From assembly GCF_000701445.1 (NCBI RefSeq), contig NZ_JNIX01000009.1, positions 124,001 to 188,000 on the forward strand: a DNA stretch of 64,000 nucleotides. The letters are read 5' to 3'. Made by a program: the position numbers and the translations under genes. Shown piece after piece: positions 58,215 to 64,000 of this stretch (the stretch's first letter is position 1; each line of letters starts with the position of its first letter). Source of the DNA: Brevundimonas bacteroides DSM 4726 (GTDB lineage Bacteria > Pseudomonadota > Alphaproteobacteria > Caulobacterales > Caulobacteraceae). The notes below the pieces were generated by a model that was given only the letters and a program-made list of their open reading frames with translations, had not been told where the DNA came from and did not search any database.

Positions 58215-58505
58215 ATGGACGACCTGCAACGTGCCTATGACCTGCGCCACGCCTCGGACCGCGCCCGCCTGGAGGGGCGCACCGTCCAGGCGCTGGCCGA
58301 CGCGACCGAGGCTGTCGCGATCTATGCGAACCTGCCGGATCGCGGCCTCGACCTCGCCAATGCCTTGAGGCTCAAGGCTCTGGCGCTGGACGACCTCGAG
58401 CGTTCGGGGGAGGCGGTGCTGGACTGGACGGAGGCGCGGCGGCTCTATGCCGATCTCGGGATCGCCGAGGGTGTGACGGAATGCGACGGTCGCCTGTCAC
58501 GCTGA
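58215..58505 (+). CDS. Small TPR-like protein
   Basis: 96 aa, helical, with two TPR-style repeats (ALADATEAVAIYANLPDRGL and NALRLKALALDDLERSGEA, then LDWTEARRLYADLG). Unknown partner. Lies between lolD and pyrE. Confidence 0.7.
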   Translation: MDDLQRAYDLRHASDRARLEGRTVQALADATEAVAIYANLPDRGLDLANALRLKALALDDLERSGEAVLDWTEARRLYADLGIAEGVTECDGRLSR

Positions 58506-58544
58506 CGCTTCACCCGTCGACCGGTTGGTCCTAAGACCACGCTC

Positions 58545-59129
58545 ATGACCTCCGACGATGTGCTCGACGAATTCCGCTCCGCCGGGGCCCTCCGCGAGGG
58601 GCATTTCGTGCTGTCCTCGGGCCTGCACAGCCCGGTCTTCCTGCAGAAGAACCTGGTCTTCATGGACGCGGCCCGCTGCGAGCGGCTGTGCAAGGCGCTG
58701 GCGGAGAAGATCACGGCCGCGGTCGGGTCGGTGGATGTGGCCATTTCCCCCGCCGTGGGCGGCATCATCCCCGGCTACGAGACCGCCCGGCATCTGGGCG
58801 TGCCGTCCATGTACGTCGAGCGCGAGGGCGGGGCCTTCAAGCTGCGCCGCGGCTTCCATGTCGAGCCCGGACAGCGGGTCGTCATGGTCGAGGACATCGT
58901 AACGACGGGTCTGTCCAGCCGCGAGTGCATCGCGGCGATCCAGGCGGCGGGCGGCGAGGTCGTCGCGGCGGCGTGCATCGTCGATCGCTCGGGCGGCCGG
59001 GCCGACGTGGGCGTGCCGTTGGTGGCGCTGGCGACGCTGGACGTGCCGGCTTATCCGGCCGACGCCCTGCCGCCGGAACTGGCGGCCCTGCCGGTCGAGG
59101 ATCCGGGCAGCCGGAGGCTGGCGAAGTGA
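58545..59129 (+). CDS. pyrE: Orotate phosphoribosyltransferase
   Basis: 194 aa. Makes OMP from orotate and PRPP. PRPP motif [45 protein letters not shown]. Start with GAATTCCGCTCCG shortly after. GTGA overlap with pdxJ. Confidence 0.95.
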   Translation: MTSDDVLDEFRSAGALREGHFVLSSGLHSPVFLQKNLVFMDAARCERLCKALAEKITAAVGSVDVAISPAVGGIIPGYETARHLGVPSMYVEREGGAFKLRRGFHVEPGQRVVMVEDIVTTGLSSRECIAAIQAAGGEVVAAACIVDRSGGRADVGVPLVALATLDVPAYPADALPPELAALPVEDPGSRRLAK

Positions 59130-59896
59130 CCCCGACCCGCGTCCGCCTGGGAGTCAATATCGACCATGTCGCCACGGTGCGGAACGCGCGAGGCGGGGCG
59201 GCCCCGGACCCCGTCCGGGCCGCGCGCGAGGCCCTGGCCGCACGGGCCGACGGCATCACGGCGCACCTGCGCGAGGATCGTCGGCACATCTCGGACGCCG
59301 ACATCGACCACCTGTCGGCCGTGCTGCGCGAGCAGGCGCGACCGCTGAACCTGGAGATGGCCGTGACGCATGAGATGTTGGCCATCGCCCTGCACTACCG
59401 GCCCCACGCCGTCTGCCTGGTGCCCGAGAAGCGCGAGGAGCGGACGACCGAGGGCGGGCTGGACGTGGTCGGGGGGCACAACTGGATCACCCCCTTCGTC
59501 GGCAAGCTGAACGAGGCGGGCGCGCGGGTGTCGCTCTTCATCGGGGCCGATCCGGCCCAGATCGAGGCGGCGCACCGGACCGGCGCGGCGGTCGTCGAAC
59601 TGCACACCGGGGCCTACTGCGACGCCGTCCGCGAGGGGCGTGACGACGATGCCGCCACCGAACTGGCCGCCCTGTCCGCCGGGGCGGCCCATGCCCACGC
59701 CCTTGGTCTGGAAGTCCACGCGGGGCACGGCATCGACTACGACACCGTCGCCGCCGTCGCTGCGATCCCCCAGATCATGGAGCTGAACATCGGCCATTTC
59801 CTAATCGGGGAGGCCATCTTCGTGGGACTGGGTCCGGCGATCGGGCGGATGCGCGAGCTGATGGACGAGGCGCGCGGGCTGGAGACCGCCGCGTGA
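59126..59896 (+). CDS. pdxJ: Pyridoxine 5'-phosphate synthase
   Basis: 256 aa from GTG 59126. Closes pyridoxine phosphate from 3-amino-2-oxopropyl phosphate and DXP. Family marks: [63 protein letters not shown]. The GTG overlaps pyrE by 4 nt. Confidence 0.96.
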   Translation: MTPTRVRLGVNIDHVATVRNARGGAAPDPVRAAREALAARADGITAHLREDRRHISDADIDHLSAVLREQARPLNLEMAVTHEMLAIALHYRPHAVCLVPEKREERTTEGGLDVVGGHNWITPFVGKLNEAGARVSLFIGADPAQIEAAHRTGAAVVELHTGAYCDAVREGRDDDAATELAALSAGAAHAHALGLEVHAGHGIDYDTVAAVAAIPQIMELNIGHFLIGEAIFVGLGPAIGRMRELMDEARGLETAA

Positions 59897-60294
59897 TCAT
59901 CGGCGTCGGCGCCGATCTGACGGACATCCGGCGCATCCAGGCGTCGCTCGATCGGTTCGGCGACCGCTTCAAGCGCCGTTGCTTCACCGAGCTGGAACAG
60001 CGTCGGTCCGACCGCAAGCCTGACGCCGCTTGGAGCTACGCCAAGCGATTCGCGGCCAAGGAGGCCTGCGCCAAGGCGCTGGGCACCGGCATGCGGCGCG
60101 ATGTCTACTGGAAGGACATGGGTGTGGTGAACCTGCCTAGCGGGCAGCCGACGCTGGCTTTGACCGGCCCGGCGGTGGCGCATCTGGCCCGGCTGACGCC
60201 TCCGGGGCATGAGGCGCGCATTCACCTGACGCTGTCGGACGAGCACCCCTACGCACTCGCCTTCGTGGTGATCGAAGCCTTGCCGATGGCGTAA
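59893..60294 (+). CDS. acpS: Holo-[acyl-carrier-protein] synthase
   Basis: 133 aa from GTG 59893. Transfers 4'-phosphopantetheine from CoA to ACP. Motifs [14 protein letters not shown] (Mg Asp), [31 protein letters not shown]. pdxJ-acpS-lepB-rnc-era is the typical alphaproteobacterial order. Confidence 0.96.
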   Translation: MIIGVGADLTDIRRIQASLDRFGDRFKRRCFTELEQRRSDRKPDAAWSYAKRFAAKEACAKALGTGMRRDVYWKDMGVVNLPSGQPTLALTGPAVAHLARLTPPGHEARIHLTLSDEHPYALAFVVIEALPMA

Positions 60295-60356
60295 TCGCGC
60301 TATACCCGTGCCGACGACGATCAGACCGCGTTCGGCGGGCGGGGACAGGCGATTTC

Positions 60357-61535
60357 ATGGACGAAGAGCACAAGCGCGACGTGACGGACGGCTCCGAGCC
60401 GACGCCGGTCGAGACCTCGGACGCGCCCGCCGCCGCCGAACCGGCGGTCGACACCGGCGCGGGTGAAGTCGACGCCGCCGAAGCGGCCTTCGCCGCCTCC
60501 GAGAGCGGCCTGCCCGTACAGCCGGAAGCGCCCGCTGAGCCTGCCACCGCCGAAGTCGAGCCCGCCGCTGTCGTGACCGAACCTGAGCCGGTCGCCACCG
60601 TGTCCGAGCCTGATCCCGTTCAGCCTGCCGCGCCAGAGCCGGTGCTGGCTGCCGCTGCCGCCGGGACCGTTGCTGCCGCGGCCTCGCGCCCGATCTGGAG
60701 CGATCAGGGCGATGCGCCGTTCGACGACGGCGGCAAGACGGAGAAGGTGCCGCCCGCCGCCCGCGTGAAGGACGATGAGGACGACGGCGGCCGCTCCGCC
60801 GGCTCCGAGACGCTGGAGATTGTCAAGACGATCGTGGTGGCGCTGGCCATCGCCTTCGTGCTGCGGGTGCTGCTGTTCCAGCCCTTCACCATTCCGTCGG
60901 CCTCGATGGAGCCGAACCTCTATGAGGGCGACTACATCGTCGTGTCCAAGTGGACCTATGGCTATTCGAAGTATTCCTCGGGCCTGCCGATCAACCTGCC
61001 GCTGGGCGAGGGTCGGGTGTTCGGCCGAGCGCCGGAGCGGGGCGACATCGTCGTGTTCAAGCTGCCGCGCGACGACCGCACGGACTACATCAAGCGCGTC
61101 ATCGGCCTGCCGGGCGACCGCATCCAGATGATCGGCAATGTGCTGCACATCAACGGCCAGCCGGTGAACGACGTGGTCGTCAGCCGCGGCGAGGTCGAGG
61201 ACGTCTTCGGCCCCCGCTCGATGATCCAGGCGCGCGAGACCCTGCCGAACGGCCGCTCCTTCCTGATCCAGGACTTCGGGCCCGGCGGCGATCTGGACGA
61301 CACCCCGGTCTATGAGGTGCCGGCCGGCCACTACTTCATGATGGGCGACAACCGCGACAACTCCATCGACAGCCGCGTGCAGGAGAGCGCCGGCGTGGGT
61401 CTGGTCCCGGAGGAGAACCTGGTCGGCAAGGCCGAGATCATCGCCTTCTCGTGGTCGCCGGGGGCGTCGCTGTTCAACCCGGTCAGCTGGTTCGCCAACG
61501 TCCGGCCCAGCCGCTTCTTCCGCGTTCTGGACTGA
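60357..61535 (+). CDS. lepB: Signal peptidase I with long acidic N-terminal extension
   Basis: 392 aa. Residues 1-150 are Ala/Pro/Glu/Val-rich, acidic and probably disordered and cytoplasmic. One membrane helix (IVKTIVVALAIAFVLRVLLF) precedes the catalytic Ser (S183 in IPSASMEPN) and Lys (K246 in TDYIKRVIGLPGD); MGDNRDNSIDSR is the last family box. Cleaves Sec/Tat signal peptides. TGATG junction with rnc. Confidence 0.95.
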   Translation: MDEEHKRDVTDGSEPTPVETSDAPAAAEPAVDTGAGEVDAAEAAFAASESGLPVQPEAPAEPATAEVEPAAVVTEPEPVATVSEPDPVQPAAPEPVLAAAAAGTVAAAASRPIWSDQGDAPFDDGGKTEKVPPAARVKDDEDDGGRSAGSETLEIVKTIVVALAIAFVLRVLLFQPFTIPSASMEPNLYEGDYIVVSKWTYGYSKYSSGLPINLPLGEGRVFGRAPERGDIVVFKLPRDDRTDYIKRVIGLPGDRIQMIGNVLHINGQPVNDVVVSRGEVEDVFGPRSMIQARETLPNGRSFLIQDFGPGGDLDDTPVYEVPAGHYFMMGDNRDNSIDSRVQESAGVGLVPEENLVGKAEIIAFSWSPGASLFNPVSWFANVRPSRFFRVLD

Positions 61536-62248
61536 TGGTAAATGCCCGCGCCGAGGCGGTGGCCGCTCTGGTCGACCGGCTCGGCCACCGGTTTGCCGAT
61601 CCCGCCCTGCTGGAGCGGGCCCTGACCCATTCCAGCGTGGGGGAGGGGGCCGACAAGGCCGCCGGCAAGCCCGCGCGCCACAACGAGCGGCTGGAGTTCC
61701 TGGGAGACCGGGTGCTGGGTCTGTTGGTCGCGGACCGGCTTCATTCGGAGTTTCCCGAGGCCGACGAGGGCGAGCTGTCGTCGCGGCTGCATGCGCTGGT
61801 CGACAAGCACGCCTGCGGGCGGGTCGGGGCACGACTGGGCGTCGGGCCTGCCATGCGCCTGTCGCCCGGCGAGACCAAGACCGGCGGCCGTCGCAAGGAG
61901 GGCGTCGTCGCCGACGCGGTCGAGGCGATCCTGGCGGCCGTCTGGCTGGACGGCGGCATCGACGCCGCGCGGCGGGTGTTCGAACGCGCCTGGGCCGAGG
62001 AACTGGCCGCGCCCGCGCCGCGCGCGCTGAACAATCCCAAGTCGGCGCTGCAGGAGTGGTCGCAAGGGGCGGGGCGTCCGCTGCCGGCCTACCGCGTGGT
62101 GGGTCAGACCGGCTCGGATCATGCGCCGACCTTCACCGTCGAGGTATCGATCCCGGGCGTGGAGCCCTTGACCGCGCAGGGACGTTCGCGTCAGGACGCG
62201 GAGAAAGCGGCGGCGACCGCCCTGCTGAAACGTGAAGGCGTGATTTGA
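61535..62248 (+). CDS. rnc: Ribonuclease III
   Basis: 237 aa. Double-strand RNA endonuclease. RNase III signature ERLEFLGDRVLGL with the second acidic site in VVADAVEAILAAVWLDGG; a dsRNA-binding domain ends the protein (NPKSALQEWSQGAG, TAQGRSRQDAEKAAA). Coupled to lepB and era. Confidence 0.96.
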   Translation: MVNARAEAVAALVDRLGHRFADPALLERALTHSSVGEGADKAAGKPARHNERLEFLGDRVLGLLVADRLHSEFPEADEGELSSRLHALVDKHACGRVGARLGVGPAMRLSPGETKTGGRRKEGVVADAVEAILAAVWLDGGIDAARRVFERAWAEELAAPAPRALNNPKSALQEWSQGAGRPLPAYRVVGQTGSDHAPTFTVEVSIPGVEPLTAQGRSRQDAEKAAATALLKREGVI

Positions 62249-63192
62249 CCGAGACCCAACAGACCCGCGCGGGCTTCGCCGCCATCATCGGCGCGCCGAA
62301 CGCGGGCAAGTCCACGCTCGTCAACCGCCTGACCGGATCCAAGGTGTCGATTGTCACCCAGAAGGTACAGACGACGCGCTTCCCCGTGCGGGGCATCGCC
62401 ATGCACGGAACCGCCCAGATCGTGCTGGTCGACACGCCCGGAGTCTTCACCCCGCGCCGTCGGCTGGATCGGGCCATGGTGGCTTCGGCCTGGGCGGGCG
62501 CGCAGGACGCCGACGCTGTGGTGCATCTGGTCGACGCGGCGTCGCACATCGCGTCGGACGGCAAGGAGGGCTCGGCGGCGGACCGCAAATCGGCCGAGGA
62601 CACCGAGACCATCATCGCCAACTTGAGAGCGACCGACACCAAGGTCATCCTGGCGCTCAACAAAATCGACGGCATGCGCAGGGACACCCTGCTGGCGCTG
62701 TCGCAGGCGCTGTTCGACACGGGCGTCTATTCCGAGGTCTTCATGATCTCGGCCCTGTCCGGCGATGGCGTGGATGACCTGAAGACGCGGCTGGCGCTGG
62801 CGATGCCGGAAGGGCCGTGGCTGTATCCAGAGGACCAGTCGGCGGACGTGCCGCTGCGGGTGCTGGCGGCCGAGATCACGCGCGAGAAGGTCTATCTGCG
62901 CGTCCATGAGGAGCTGCCCTATTCGGCGGCGGTGGAGACCACGGCCTTCGACGAGAAGGCCGACGGATCGGCCCGGATCGAGCAGACCATCTACGTCGAG
63001 CGCGAAAGCCAGCGGCCCATCGTCCTGGGCAAGGGCGGCCAGACGCTGAAATGGATCGGCCAGAAGTCGCGCGAGGAGCTGACCGAGCTGCTGGACCGGC
63101 CGGTGCACCTGTTCCTGACCGTCAAGGTCGATCCGAAATGGCAGGACAGCCGGGCGCTCTATGCGCAGTTCGGGCTGGAGTTCGACGTCTAG
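62245..63192 (+). CDS. era: GTPase Era
   Basis: 315 aa from TTG 62245, overlapping rnc by 4 nt. G1 GAPNAGKST, G3 DTPG, G4 NKID and a C-terminal KH domain (VLGKGGQTLKWIGQKSREEL). Assists 16S rRNA maturation. Confidence 0.96.
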   Translation: MTETQQTRAGFAAIIGAPNAGKSTLVNRLTGSKVSIVTQKVQTTRFPVRGIAMHGTAQIVLVDTPGVFTPRRRLDRAMVASAWAGAQDADAVVHLVDAASHIASDGKEGSAADRKSAEDTETIIANLRATDTKVILALNKIDGMRRDTLLALSQALFDTGVYSEVFMISALSGDGVDDLKTRLALAMPEGPWLYPEDQSADVPLRVLAAEITREKVYLRVHEELPYSAAVETTAFDEKADGSARIEQTIYVERESQRPIVLGKGGQTLKWIGQKSREELTELLDRPVHLFLTVKVDPKWQDSRALYAQFGLEFDV

Positions 63193-63193
63193 G

Positions 63194-64000
63194 GTGTTCC
63201 AGGTTCCGCGTAACGCCGGGAACCACCCCCGGCTCTTCCTCGCCCTCGTCGCCCTGATCGGGCTGCTGCTGGTCGGCGCCGTCGCGGCGATCGCGGTGAC
63301 CGTCAGCGCGCCCGAACGGCTGGCCGAAAGCGTCGCGCCCGCGCCGCCGCCGCGTCCGCCGGTCGTGGTCGTCGAGGCCCTGCCGCAGCTGTCGGCCCGT
63401 CTGCGCCGCGAGGCGGACGCGGGCCGCTTCATGGGCGGATTGCTGGTGGCGCGCGGCGACGAGGTGGTGTTCCGTCAGGTCTACGGCGTCGTCGACGCGG
63501 ACACCGGCCAGCCGCTGACCCTGTCGTCGAAGTTCCGATTGGCCAGCATTTCCAAGCAGTTCACGGCCGTTGCGATCCTGAAGCTGCAGGACGACGGCCA
63601 GCTGTCCGTGGACGATCCGGTGTGCCGCTGGATCCAGCCCTGTCCGGTGGCGTGGGTGCCGCTGCGGATCCATCACCTGATCTCGCACACCTCGGGCATC
63701 CCCGACCTGATGCAGCGTCCGGGCTGGGGCGTGCGCCGGACGACGCCCGCGACCATGGCCGAACTGACGGCGGACTCGGCGACCTATCGCCTGTCCTTCG
63801 TTCCGGGCGAGGAGCTTCGCTACAACAACGCGGGGTTCAATCTGGCGGCTGATATCGTCGAGCGTGCTTCAGGCCAGGCGTTCGGCGACTACCTCCAGAC
63901 GACCTTCTTCGAGCCGCTGGGCATGGTCGACACCGGTCTCGGCGACGCGCCCGATCTCGTCGCGGGCCACGCCAACTTCCCCGAGGGCCTGACCCCGCAG
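63194..64000 (+). CDS. Serine hydrolase (beta-lactamase family), 3' partial
   Basis: Frame from GTG 63194 stays open to the window edge (269 codons). Membrane anchor near the start (LFLALVALIGLLLVGAVAAI), then a class C/PBP-like serine hydrolase: ASISKQFTAVAIL is the SxxK box and LRYNNAGFNL the YxN box. Third box lies outside. Starts 1 nt after the era stop. Substrate unknown; could be a D-Ala peptidase or esterase. Confidence 0.85.
   Translation, partial: MFQVPRNAGNHPRLFLALVALIGLLLVGAVAAIAVTVSAPERLAESVAPAPPPRPPVVVVEALPQLSARLRREADAGRFMGGLLVARGDEVVFRQVYGVVDADTGQPLTLSSKFRLASISKQFTAVAILKLQDDGQLSVDDPVCRWIQPCPVAWVPLRIHHLISHTSGIPDLMQRPGWGVRRTTPATMAELTADSATYRLSFVPGEELRYNNAGFNLAADIVERASGQAFGDYLQTTFFEPLGMVDTGLGDAPDLVAGHANFPEGLTPQ

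Overview
The window is GC-rich, densely coding DNA of an alphaproteobacterium. Gene order (nuoA-N followed by birA-coaX-rnj; lepB-rnc-era; ppiD-trpE next to tpiA-secG-pyrG; short editing-less proS next to lolCD) and the many overlapping ATGA/GTGA junctions fit the Caulobacterales, probably Brevundimonas or a close relative. This placement comes from gene content and protein style only.

Layout. 1-6.3 kb: a cyanide-insensitive-type cytochrome bd quinol oxidase (cydA, entering from outside the window, and cydB) with an unannotated DUF2474 small subunit that has no AUG start, then a Pro/Thr-rich secreted protein, a Cys-rich YkgJ-type protein, a secreted esterase and an acetyl-CoA acetyltransferase. 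6.3-12.4 kb: an accessory patch with an SH3/glycine-zipper protein, a LexA/CI-like S24 repressor, a complete 2,573-bp IS1595-type element (7629-10201; 23-bp inverted repeats, 8-bp target duplication) carrying five cargo ORFs, a small membrane protein, two tandem paralogous unknown proteins and a pair of hotdog thioesterases. 12.4-22.5 kb: housekeeping genes (MBL exonuclease, chlorite-dismutase-family protein, trpE, ppiD, tpiA, secG, pyrG, a flavin reductase, a 3-hydroxyisobutyrate-dehydrogenase-like enzyme). 22.5-31.4 kb: a large autotransporter with Ca-binding-like repeats, an SPFH/ribbon-helix-helix operon behind a perfect palindrome, a GT4 glycosyltransferase, a BciB-like flavoprotein, tRNA-Asp and an AbgT transporter.

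31.6-48.4 kb is the complete 14-gene complex I operon nuoABCDEFGHIJKLMN, interrupted by six extra small membrane or lipoprotein cistrons (between D/E, E/F, F/G and H/I) that are translationally coupled to it. 48.4-64 kb continues on the + strand with birA, coaX, rnj, methylmalonyl-CoA epimerase, a DUF1467 protein, proS, lolC, lolD, pyrE, pdxJ, acpS, lepB (with a long acidic N-terminal extension), rnc and era, and ends inside a serine hydrolase gene.

The most unusual part is the IS1595-type element: between its ends and its transposase it carries a HEPN-motif protein, a small Cas2/SinR-like protein and three very small ORFs. That resembles a minimal transposable cargo unit with possible toxin or defence roles. 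The functional reading is inference. The boundaries are seen directly.
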